From assembly GCF_030512175.1 (NCBI RefSeq), contig NZ_JAULBL010000002.1, positions 2,602,149-2,666,148 on the forward strand: a DNA stretch of 64,000 nt, read 5' to 3'. The DNA is from Paeniglutamicibacter sulfureus. Its GTDB lineage: Bacteria > Actinomycetota > Actinomycetes > Actinomycetales > Micrococcaceae. The notes under the pieces were generated by a model. It had not been told where the DNA came from. It saw only the letters and a list, made by a program, of their open reading frames with translations, and searched no databases. This document shows, piece after piece, positions 53,051-60,650 of the stretch. The translations under genes and the position numbers were made by a program. Each line of letters opens with the position of its first letter. Positions within the stretch are counted from its first letter, which is position 1.

Positions 53051-53077
53051 CTATTGGAAGAGTGTCTATTGGAAGAG
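53051..53077. repeat. Tandem 12-bp direct repeat
   Basis: CTATTGGAAGAG occurs at 53051-53062 and 53066-53077, separated by 3 nt, over the 3' end of the small subunit gene. One copy would supply the same Q-L-F-Q-stop ending, so a recent slippage duplication left the protein unchanged. Confidence 0.7.
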
Positions 53078-53218
53078 CTGGCCCACCCGCGAGAGGGTGG
53101 TGATCACCCCGTAGGCCAGCGGCACGCCTACCAATAGCCAGCCGAAGACCAGCCGGCCCACGGCCGGGTTCACCGGAACGTCCGCTGCATCGATGTGATC
53201 GGGCTGTTGCGTCGGCAT
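53066..53218 (-). CDS. Small single-helix partner of the OFA transporter (MFS transporter small subunit)
   Basis: A 50-residue protein: MPTQQPDHIDAADVPVNPAV, then one hydrophobic helix (GRLVFGWLLVGVPLAYGVIT) and a short tail ending QLFQ. It starts immediately after the transporter stop codon (TAG then ATG) with GGAG 5 nt upstream, so it is cotranslated. Similar tiny single-helix proteins follow OFA-family transporter genes in other bacteria and are thought to be accessory subunits. Its stop codon lies in a 12-bp direct repeat. Confidence 0.8.
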   Translation of the reverse strand: MPTQQPDHIDAADVPVNPAVGRLVFGWLLVGVPLAYGVITTLSRVGQLFQ

Positions 53219-54616
53219 CTAGGCTCCCTTGGTGGTGGCGGGGGCGAGTTCTTCGCCCGGCTCGTGGAATTTCGGATCCACCGGCTTGATCAGCGTGGTG
53301 GCGATGAAGCCGATGACCAGCAGCACCACCATGGTCAGCAGCACCGGAAGATAGTTGTGGGCACTCATGGTGCCCGGTTTGCCCTGCAGGTCCAGCAGCC
53401 CGTTGACGATCAGCGGCCCGGCGATGCCGGCTGCCGACCAGGCGGTGAGCAGGCGCCCGTGGATCGCCCCGACCTGGAAGGTGCCGAAGAGGTCCTTGAG
53501 GTAGGCGGGTGCGGTGGCGAAGGAGCCGCCGTAGAAGCTGATGATCACCACCGCCATGGCCACGAAGAGCAGCATCGAGCCGCCCCCGAAGAAGGCGAGC
53601 ACCACGTAGAAGAGTGCGCCGATGCCGAGGTAGACCATGTAGATGCGCTTGCGGCCGATCACATCCGAGGTGCTGGACCAGATAAAGCGCCCGGCCATGT
53701 TGCCGATGGAAAGCATCCCCACGAATCCGGCTGCGACCGCCGCATTGACAGCGGAGTTCCCGTCGACGCCGCGGAAGAAGTCCTGGATCATCGGGGAAGC
53801 CTGTTCGAGGATCCCGATGCCGGCGGTGACGTTGAGGAACAGCGCCGTCCAGACCAGCCAGAAGCTGCGCGTCTTGATGGCGTTGGCAGCAGAGACGTGG
53901 CCGGTGGTGACCATGGCCGAAGACTTGGTCTTGGAGTCGTCCCAGCCGCGCGGCTTCCAGCCCGGTGCCGGGACGCGGATGTTGGCGACCCCGTACATCA
54001 TCACCACGAAGTAGACCACGCCCAGGGTCAGGAAGAGCTTGCCGACCGAGGCGCCCGAGGCGATCCAGTCGGCACCGTCGCTGACCGGGTCGAAGCCGTC
54101 GAAGGCCTTGAGCAGCGCGGTGGACATGGGCGAGGCGATCAGCGCGCCGCCGCCGAAGCCCATGATCGCCATGCCGGTGGCCATGCCGGGGCGGTCGGGG
54201 AACCACTTCATGAGCGTGGAGACCGGAGAGATGTAGCCGATGCCCAGCCCGATGCCGCCGATGACGCCGTAGCCCAGGTAGAGCAGCCAGAGCTGCCCGG
54301 TGAAGATGCCGGCCGCGCCGACCAGGAAGCCTGCACCCCAGAAGGAGGCGGCAACGAACATCGACTTGCGCGGTCCGCTGCGCTCCACCCAGGTGCCCAT
54401 GAAGGCGGCCGAGAGGCCCAGCATCACGATGGCGATGGAGAAGATGACGCCGATGGCGGTTTGCGAGACCTCGAAGTGGCCGATGAGTGCAGATTTGTAC
54501 ACGCTGGTGGCGTAGGCCTGGCCGATGCACAGGTGCACCGCCAGGGCCGCAGGCGGGATCAGCCAGCGGTTGAAGCCCTCAGGTGCGAGGGAACGGGGGC
54601 GGTCAAGCCAATTCAA
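53219..54616 (-). CDS. OFA (oxalate/formate antiporter) family MFS transporter
   Basis: A 465-residue, 12-helix major facilitator protein. It begins LNWLDRPRSLAPEGFNRWLIPPAALAVHLCIGQAYATSVY and has OFA hallmarks such as GYGVIGGIGLGIGYISPVSTLMKWFPDRPGMATGMAIMGFGGGALIASP and the second-half SFYGGSFATAPAYLKDLFG. The family moves small carboxylates such as oxalate, formate, pyruvate or lactate; the substrate is not evident here. I chose TTG 54616 because GGAG lies 6 nt upstream and family members begin near here, although the frame is open to 54703. Confidence 0.88.
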   Translation of the reverse strand: MNWLDRPRSLAPEGFNRWLIPPAALAVHLCIGQAYATSVYKSALIGHFEVSQTAIGVIFSIAIVMLGLSAAFMGTWVERSGPRKSMFVAASFWGAGFLVGAAGIFTGQLWLLYLGYGVIGGIGLGIGYISPVSTLMKWFPDRPGMATGMAIMGFGGGALIASPMSTALLKAFDGFDPVSDGADWIASGASVGKLFLTLGVVYFVVMMYGVANIRVPAPGWKPRGWDDSKTKSSAMVTTGHVSAANAIKTRSFWLVWTALFLNVTAGIGILEQASPMIQDFFRGVDGNSAVNAAVAAGFVGMLSIGNMAGRFIWSSTSDVIGRKRIYMVYLGIGALFYVVLAFFGGGSMLLFVAMAVVIISFYGGSFATAPAYLKDLFGTFQVGAIHGRLLTAWSAAGIAGPLIVNGLLDLQGKPGTMSAHNYLPVLLTMVVLLVIGFIATTLIKPVDPKFHEPGEELAPATTKGA

Positions 54617-54792
54617 TGGTTTCTCCTCTGGACGCGGGGGGTGATGCCGGGGACCGAACCAGGCAGTTGCCGGTTTCCGTGGCCCAAGCACACAGTGTGG
54701 CACATTTCACCTCCCCCGTGTCACTGCCCACGCCGTGCGCCCTGCGCTGCAGGTTGTCCGTTGACGCGGCGCATTGCCGCTTAACGGCAGCG

Positions 54793-54830
54793 GCCGGCGG
54801 GATGCCCGATTGCTTCGGGATCCCGCCGGC
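54793..54830 (-). terminator. Terminator after nusB
   Basis: GCCGGCGGGA pairs with TCCCGCCGGC, with an inner CCCGA/TCGGG hairpin, 28 nt after the nusB stop. Confidence 0.8.
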
Positions 54831-54857
54831 CGGCGGTGCTGGAGAAGAGTTGCGCGA

Positions 54858-55268
54858 CTAGGCCAGCAGCGTTGGCTTCATCTGCTGGATGCGTCCGAGC
54901 AGGCCATTGACGAACTCCGGGGACTCGTCGGTGGACAACTCGCGGACCAGCGCAACGGCCTCGGCCACGGCAACGCCGTCGGGCACGTCGTCGTTGTACA
55001 ACAACTCCCAGGTGCCGATGCGCAGCGCGGTGCGGTCCACCGTGGGCATGCGTTCCAGGGTCCAGCCCTTGGAGTAGGAGGAAAGGACCTCGTCGATCCT
55101 GTCCAGCTCGCTCATGACACCCTCGATGAGGGTGACGGTGTACTCGTTGATGGTGATGTCCGTGGCTTCACGGCGCAAACGCATGGCTGCCAGGGGCGAG
55201 ACATCGCGTTGTTCGGCTTCGAAAAGGATGTCAAGTGCCCGGCGGCGGGCCTTGGCGCGTGCGCTCAC
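54858..55268 (-). CDS. nusB: Transcription antitermination factor NusB
   Basis: Binds boxA RNA with NusE (S10) in rRNA antitermination complexes. The 136-residue all-helical protein starts ARAKARRRALDILFEAEQRDVSP and contains LLYNDDVPDGVAVAEAVALVREL and FVNGLLGRIQ, the family hallmarks. It starts with GTG whose G is the last base of the efp stop codon. Confidence 0.95.
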   Translation of the reverse strand: MSARAKARRRALDILFEAEQRDVSPLAAMRLRREATDITINEYTVTLIEGVMSELDRIDEVLSSYSKGWTLERMPTVDRTALRIGTWELLYNDDVPDGVAVAEAVALVRELSTDESPEFVNGLLGRIQQMKPTLLA

Positions 55269-55828
55269 TAGGAGACACGCCCCAGGTAATCGCCGGTGCG
55301 GGTGTCAACCTTGACCTTGGTGTTCTGCTCAACGAAGAGCGGCACCTGGATCTCGACACCGGTCTCCAGCGTTGCGGGCTTGGTGCCCGCAGAGGAGCGG
55401 TCGCCCTGCAGGCCCGGCTCGGTGTAGGTGATCTCGAGGACGACCGAGGCCGGCAGCTCGATGTAGAGCGGGGAGCCTTCGTGCATGGCGATGGTGGCGG
55501 TCTGGCTTTCGAGCATGTAGCCGGCCTGGTCGCCGACGACGGTGCCCGGAACCGTGATCTGGTCGTAGTCGCTCAGGTCCATGAACACGAAGTCTTCGCC
55601 GTCCTGGTACAGGTACTGGTAGTCGCGGCGGTCAACGGTCGCGGTCTCGATCTTGGCGCCGGCGTTGTACGTCTTGTCGACGACCTTGCCGGTGAGCACG
55701 TTGCGCATCTTGGTGCGCACGAAGGCGCCGCCCTTGCCCGGCTTCACGTGCTGGAAGTCAATGATGGTCCAGAGCTGGCCCTCGATCTTGAGGACCTGTC
55801 CGTTCTTGATGTCAGTGGTTGATGCCAC
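55268..55828 (-). CDS. efp: Elongation factor P
   Basis: A tRNA-shaped factor that rescues ribosomes stalled at polyproline. 186 residues with the three EF-P domains. The tip loop reads [17 protein letters not shown], where the Lys is the residue that contacts the peptidyl-tRNA CCA end and, in some bacteria, is modified. No epmA/epmB-type modification gene is in the window; actinobacterial EF-P is generally thought to work unmodified. Cotranslated with nusB. Confidence 0.96.
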   Translation of the reverse strand: MASTTDIKNGQVLKIEGQLWTIIDFQHVKPGKGGAFVRTKMRNVLTGKVVDKTYNAGAKIETATVDRRDYQYLYQDGEDFVFMDLSDYDQITVPGTVVGDQAGYMLESQTATIAMHEGSPLYIELPASVVLEITYTEPGLQGDRSSAGTKPATLETGVEIQVPLFVEQNTKVKVDTRTGDYLGRVS

Positions 55829-56007
55829 GATCTACTCTTCTTCCGTATGTCGCCCGGGGCCCGCAATGCGCACGAGGCGCTGGGCGGACGGAGGTCGCTG
55901 CCAGGCGGCGACCTCAGGCGTGTTGTCAAAAATCCAAGATTAAGCTTAGCGCACGACTCGGCGCTGCGGGTTTCCCCGCGGTAGTGATTTTCCGGACGCC
56001 GCGCTTC
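55829..56007. other. Leader and promoter region of efp-nusB
   Basis: A GAGGTCGC/GCGACCTC stem-loop (55891-55915) lies in the presumed efp leader. On the minus strand TAAGCTTAATCTTGG near 55935 is a possible -10 region. No gene seen. Confidence 0.4.
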
Positions 56008-56679
56008 CTAGCCTGCCGCGGGGGGCTGCAGCGCAATCGCTGCGGTGGCCGGTGCCGGGTGCTGGGCAGCTGCATTCACCGCCGCCGGATGCGGGGCATC
56101 GGCGCTTCCGGCGGTCTTCGCAGTGTGTTCCAGCACCGATTCCAGGCAGGCGCGCGAGGACTCGATGAGGTGCGCATCGGCATCCGCTGCGGTGCGCAGG
56201 TCCAGGGCCTTGCGGAAGCGGTTGGCCGCTGCCAGCACGTCCCCGCTCTCGACGTAGGCGAAGCCCAGGTGCTGCTGCAGGATCGACTCGTGCTCGGTGT
56301 CCTTGAACTCGGTCAGCAGTGCGCGCAGCCGGTTCACGGCCCGGGGCGCGTCGCCTGCAGCGCGGGTCAGCGAGGTGTCAAGCACGCGCATGGCGAAGTT
56401 CTGCGGGTCGATGAACCGCGTCTCGGCAACCAGTTCGCTCGCGGCGCGCAGCTCGCCCTTGGCCAGCAGCACCACCACCTGGGAACTGGGGTCACCGGTT
56501 CGCAGGACTTCCTCGGCAAGCTCGGCGTCGAAGATCTCGTGGCGCATCAGGGTGGGGTTCAGCCGCACCCCGGGGATCCCGGATTCGATGTTTTGCCGCG
56601 GGGCGCTGGCCAGTCCGCCCTCGGGCACCTGCAGCAGTGCCTCGGTGTGGGTCAGGTCCATGTGCGTGGCGGTGCTCAT
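56008..56679 (-). CDS. TPR-like hypothetical protein in the aro operon
   Basis: A 223-residue cytoplasmic protein of unknown function, helical throughout. Segments such as VVVLLAKGELRAASELVAETRFIDPQNFAMRVLDTSL, and ILQQHLGFAYVESGDVLAAANRFRKALDLR, are typical tetratricopeptide-like helix pairs. The C-terminal 45 residues are Ala/Pro-rich and probably disordered. Its ATG overlaps the aroB stop by 4 nt. It occupies the place where many relatives carry aroQ (type II dehydroquinase), but it has no dehydroquinase motifs. The context suggests coexpression with the shikimate genes, not a function. Confidence 0.7.
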   Translation of the reverse strand: MSTATHMDLTHTEALLQVPEGGLASAPRQNIESGIPGVRLNPTLMRHEIFDAELAEEVLRTGDPSSQVVVLLAKGELRAASELVAETRFIDPQNFAMRVLDTSLTRAAGDAPRAVNRLRALLTEFKDTEHESILQQHLGFAYVESGDVLAAANRFRKALDLRTAADADAHLIESSRACLESVLEHTAKTAGSADAPHPAAVNAAAQHPAPATAAIALQPPAAG

Positions 56680-57767
56680 TCTGCAATCTCCTGGTAGGCG
56701 GCGAACAAGAGGGAGGTGTCCGGGACATCGAGCATGCGCGGGCGGCCGATGCCATCAAGGACCACGAAGCGCAACAGGTCCCCGCGGGTCTTCTTGTCCC
56801 GCCGCATCCCGTCGAGCAGGGTCTGCCAGCGGTCCCCGCGGTAGGTGGTGGGCAGGCCCAGGGTCCGGAGGATGGACAGGTGGCGGTCCGCAACCGCGTC
56901 GGAGGTGCGTCCCACGCTGCGGCCCAGCTCGGCGGCGAAGGCCATGCCGATGGACACCGCAGCGCCGTGGCGCATCGAGTAGCGTTCGGCCAACTCGATG
57001 GCGTGGGCCAGGGTGTGCCCGTAGTTCAGGTATTCGCGCTCCCCGGATTCGCGCAGGTCGTTGGAGACGACCTTGGCCTTCACCGCGATGGCGCGTTCGA
57101 TGAGTTCGCGCAGGCGCGGGGAGGTGGCGTCGGTGGCGTCGGCCGGGTCTTCCTCGATGAGCTCGAGGATGCGCTCGTCGGCGATGAAGCCGCACTTCAC
57201 GACCTCGGCCAAGCCGGTGACCAACTCGTTCTTGGGCAGGGTGGACAGCGTGTCCAGGTCCACCAGCACGCCGGCTGGCGGGTGGAAGGCGCCGACGAGG
57301 TTCTTGCCCTCGGCGGTGTTGATCCCGGTCTTGCCGCCCACCGCGGCATCGACCATGCCCAGCAGGGAGGTCGGGATGTGGATGACCTTGGTGCCGCGCA
57401 GCCAGGTGGCGGCCACGAAGCCGGCCAGGTCGGTGACAGCGCCGCCGCCGACGGCGACGATGGCATCCGAACGGGTGAAGTCGTTCTTGCCCAGCACCTG
57501 CCAGCAGAAGGAGGCGACCTCGATGTGCTTGCCCTCTTCGGCGTCGGGGATCTCGGCGCTCATCGCGCCGTAGCCGGCGGCCTCGAGCTCGTCCTTGACG
57601 ATGTCGCCGGTGGCACGCAGGGCGCGCGGGTGGATGATGAGGACCTTCTTGACACGCTCGCCCAGCAGGCCGGGCAGGCGGCCCAGCAGGCCGTTGCCCA
57701 CGATCACCTCGTAGTTCTCGGCAGGAGCCGATCCGGTGACCTGAATCGTCGTGGGTGCTGGGTTCAT
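56676..57767 (-). CDS. aroB: 3-dehydroquinate synthase
   Basis: Second step of the shikimate pathway. The 363-residue NAD-dependent enzyme has AVGGGAVTDLAGFVAATWLRG, IPTSLLGMVDAAVGGKTGIN and the zinc ligands in EYLNYGHTLAHAIE. I chose ATG 57767 (GGAGG 8 nt upstream) rather than the TTG five codons earlier. Separated from aroK by about 190 nt containing a hairpin. Confidence 0.95.
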   Translation of the reverse strand: MNPAPTTIQVTGSAPAENYEVIVGNGLLGRLPGLLGERVKKVLIIHPRALRATGDIVKDELEAAGYGAMSAEIPDAEEGKHIEVASFCWQVLGKNDFTRSDAIVAVGGGAVTDLAGFVAATWLRGTKVIHIPTSLLGMVDAAVGGKTGINTAEGKNLVGAFHPPAGVLVDLDTLSTLPKNELVTGLAEVVKCGFIADERILELIEEDPADATDATSPRLRELIERAIAVKAKVVSNDLRESGEREYLNYGHTLAHAIELAERYSMRHGAAVSIGMAFAAELGRSVGRTSDAVADRHLSILRTLGLPTTYRGDRWQTLLDGMRRDKKTRGDLLRFVVLDGIGRPRMLDVPDTSLLFAAYQEIAE

Positions 57768-57859
57768 CGTTGGATCCTCCAAAGTGCTGCGTAGCGCGCC
57801 GGGGCCGAACTCCGCTTGCGCGGTGCTGCTGCTGGCCTTCGGCGCGAGAGTGAAAACGC

Positions 57860-57882
57860 GTCACCCCGTCATCGCGGGTGAC
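57860..57882 (-). terminator. Hairpin between aroK and aroB
   Basis: On the minus strand GTCACCC, a 9-nt loop, GGGTGAC, followed by GCGTTTTC. Could be a partial terminator or leader hairpin before aroB. Confidence 0.45.
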
Positions 57883-57961
57883 TGGCTAGCCGTGCTCGGG
57901 GCGCGTCGTTGCGTCCGTTGCCAAACTTAAGCGTACGTGTTGAGGCCTGCCAGATGGGGTT

Positions 57962-58504
57962 TCAGTGTCCGGCATCACGGTAGGCAGTGAGGATGGACTC
58001 GGCGATTTCCTCCGTCGTCCGCCCCCTGGTGTCGATGCACATGCTGGCCGTGGCCTCGTAGAGTCCGCGGCGCTGGGCAAAGATCCGGATCCATGATTCC
58101 AGCGGGGAGTCGCCGAGCAGCGGCCGGGTCAGGTCGGCCCCGATGCGCGGGGCGACCGTGGCGGCATCGGTGAGCAGGTACACGCTGAATCCCGTGGCGA
58201 TGACCGCCCGGTTTTGGGCCGAAAGCACTGCGCCTCCCCCGGTGGCCACGACGGCCGGCGCGGCACCCTCGGCCGCGCCGTCGCCACGCCGGGCGGGGCG
58301 CACGGCATCGGCCAGTGCCTGGGTCTCGAAGCGGCGGAATCCCGCTTCGCCGTGGGCGGCGAAGATGTCGGGGATCGGGCCGTGGGCGGCGATGACGCGC
58401 GCATCGGTGTCGACCAGGGTGCTGCCCAGAAGGCGCGCGAGGATCGCCCCGATGGCACTCTTGCCACTGGCCATCGGCCCGATCAGGAAGATCGGGGTGC
58501 TCAT
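57962..58504 (-). CDS. aroK: Shikimate kinase
   Basis: Phosphorylates shikimate at O3. The 180-residue P-loop kinase has GPMASGKS at 9-16, the shikimate-binding [29 protein letters not shown] and [11 protein letters not shown]. The lid segment is close to DLTRPLLGD. Start overlaps the aroC stop by 4 nt. Confidence 0.95.
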   Translation of the reverse strand: MSTPIFLIGPMASGKSAIGAILARLLGSTLVDTDARVIAAHGPIPDIFAAHGEAGFRRFETQALADAVRPARRGDGAAEGAAPAVVATGGGAVLSAQNRAVIATGFSVYLLTDAATVAPRIGADLTRPLLGDSPLESWIRIFAQRRGLYEATASMCIDTRGRTTEEIAESILTAYRDAGH

Positions 58505-59703
58505 GGAAGGCGGACCGACCCCAGGGTCTGCGGGATGGCCCCGAGGTAGTTTTCCAGGTTCCGCTTGACCTCGGTGAGCGAGTCGCCGCCGAACTTTTCC
58601 AGCATGGCCTGGGCGAGCACCAGGGCGACCATGGCCTCGGCGACCACGCCGGCGGCCGGGACCGCACAGACATCAGAGCGCTGGTGGTGCGCGGTGGTTG
58701 CCTCGCCGGTGGCGGTGTCGATGGTGCGCAGCGCGCGCGGGACGGTGGCGATCGGCTTCATGGCCGCGCGCACGCGCAGCACGTCGCCGATGCTCATGCC
58801 GCCCTCGATGCCGCCGGCCTTGTTGCCCGAACGGTCGATGACGCCGTCTACCCCGCGCACGATCTCGTCGTGGGCGGCCGAGCCGCGGCGGGAGGCGGTG
58901 AGGAAGCCGTCGCCGACCTCCACGCCCTTGATCGCCTGGATGCCCATGAGGGCACCGGCAAGGCGCGCGTCCAGGCGGCGGTCCCAGTGCACGTAGGAAC
59001 CCAGGCCCGGGGGCAGGTTGTAGGCCAGCACCTCGACGATGCCGCCGAGGGTCTCGCCCTCCTTGTGGGCGGCGTCGACCTCCGCGACCATGGCCTCGGA
59101 GGTGTCCGCGTCAAAGCAGCGCAGCGGATCGGCATCCAGCGCGCGCACGTCGGCCGCGCGCGGCAGCCGGGCACCTTCCGGGGAGGCGACGCTGCCGACC
59201 GAGACGGTGTGGGAGACCAGTTCGACGCCCAGCTGGGCCAGGAAGTTCGCGGCCACCGAGCCCAGCGCCACGCGGGCGGCGGTCTCGCGGGCCGAGGCGC
59301 GCTCGAGGACCGGACGGGCGTCGTCGAAGCCGTACTTCTGCATGCCGGTGAAGTCGGCATGTCCGGGGCGCGGGCGGGTCAGCGGCGCGTTGCGCGCCAT
59401 CGAGGCCAGTTCCTCGGGGTCCACCGCGTCGGGGTTCATGACCTTTTCCCACTTGGGCCACTCGGTGTTTCCCACCTCGATGGCCACCGGGCCGCCCTGG
59501 GTGATCCCGTGGCGCACCCCTCCCATGAAGGAGACCTGGTCCTGCTCAAACTTCATCCGGGCACCACGGCCGTAGCCCAGGCGCCGGCGCGCGAGGGCAT
59601 CGCGCACATCCTGTGAAGAGATGGCAATGCCCGCGGGCAGTCCCTCGATAATTCCAACCAATGCGGGGCCGTGTGATTCGCCCGCCGTCAACCAACGCAA
59701 CAT
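58501..59703 (-). CDS. aroC: Chorismate synthase
   Basis: Converts EPSP to chorismate using reduced FMN. The 400-residue protein has [25 protein letters not shown], the middle [35 protein letters not shown] and the C-terminal [11 protein letters not shown] signature. I chose ATG 59703 as the family-typical start; GGAG lies 4 nt before it. Follows aroE by 32 nt. Confidence 0.97.
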   Translation of the reverse strand: MLRWLTAGESHGPALVGIIEGLPAGIAISSQDVRDALARRRLGYGRGARMKFEQDQVSFMGGVRHGITQGGPVAIEVGNTEWPKWEKVMNPDAVDPEELASMARNAPLTRPRPGHADFTGMQKYGFDDARPVLERASARETAARVALGSVAANFLAQLGVELVSHTVSVGSVASPEGARLPRAADVRALDADPLRCFDADTSEAMVAEVDAAHKEGETLGGIVEVLAYNLPPGLGSYVHWDRRLDARLAGALMGIQAIKGVEVGDGFLTASRRGSAAHDEIVRGVDGVIDRSGNKAGGIEGGMSIGDVLRVRAAMKPIATVPRALRTIDTATGEATTAHHQRSDVCAVPAAGVVAEAMVALVLAQAMLEKFGGDSLTEVKRNLENYLGAIPQTLGSVRLP

Positions 59704-59735
59704 GTACTCCATCCTGCCATGTCCCCGCGCTCCGA

Positions 59736-60650
59736 TTAGGGCCGGGATAGGCCCACTGCGTCGCACATCACATTTGTGACGTGGCGCCAGTCGGCGTCCT
59801 GAATTCCTGAAAAGTACTTGACCTGCTCCACGCCCTGGTGCACCAGCATCGACATTCCGGACACGACGGTGCCGCCGGCAGCCTCCCAGGCGGCGGCGAT
59901 CGCCGAGGGCCACGGGTCGTAGGCGACATCCAGCAATACGGCACCGGGGGCCAGCACGCCTGACCGAACAGGGGTCAGGCCAAGACCCAGCGGGGAGATA
60001 AGCGTGTCCGCGGCATTGGCGGGAAGTGTTGAGATGACTGACCCGTAGTCAGCCAGCCGGGCCGCGGCATCTGCAACTTCGACCGTGGCGCAGGCCAAGC
60101 CGAGCGTTTCGGCCAGGACCAGTGCGGCGGCGGCGCGCTGCGGGTTGCGGACCACCAGGTCCACGTGGGTGTACCCGAGCAGGGCGCAGGCTTCCAGCGC
60201 CGCCAGTGCGGTGTTGCCGGCACCCAGGATCGCGGCGCGGGGATTCTCCCGGGGCGCGTCGTCGCCACGGTGCGCGGGAAGGACATCCTCCATCGCACGC
60301 ACGATCCCGTCGACGTCGGTGTTGTGCCCGGTCAGCCGAACGGAGCCGGCAAGGTGTTCGACCACCACGGTGTTCAGCGCACCCAGGCGCAGCACGCGCT
60401 CCGAGAGCACGTCCAAGTGCGGGATCAGCGCCGCCTTCAGCGGCATGGTGACAGAGACGCCGACCCAGCCGGGCTCCGTGCGCAACCGGGCAGCAAATGA
60501 CCCGGCTTCCTGCGGGAGCATGTCGATCGCGGTGTAGTCGATGTCCACTCCCAGCGCCCGGTAGGCCGCCGAATGCAGCAGCGGGGAGCGGGAGTGCCCG
60601 ATCGGGTGGCCGAGCACCGCCGCACGGCACGCGGCCGCGGCGGAACTCAC
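59736..60650 (-). CDS. aroE: Shikimate dehydrogenase
   Basis: Reduces 3-dehydroshikimate with NADPH. The 304-residue protein begins at a GTG overlapping the mltG stop and has [24 protein letters not shown], the catalytic Lys in [12 protein letters not shown], the Asp in GHNTDVDGI and the NADP loop [21 protein letters not shown]. The C-terminal half contains [23 protein letters not shown] and [12 protein letters not shown]. Confidence 0.94.
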   Translation of the reverse strand: MSSAAAACRAAVLGHPIGHSRSPLLHSAAYRALGVDIDYTAIDMLPQEAGSFAARLRTEPGWVGVSVTMPLKAALIPHLDVLSERVLRLGALNTVVVEHLAGSVRLTGHNTDVDGIVRAMEDVLPAHRGDDAPRENPRAAILGAGNTALAALEACALLGYTHVDLVVRNPQRAAAALVLAETLGLACATVEVADAAARLADYGSVISTLPANAADTLISPLGLGLTPVRSGVLAPGAVLLDVAYDPWPSAIAAAWEAAGGTVVSGMSMLVHQGVEQVKYFSGIQDADWRHVTNVMCDAVGLSRP

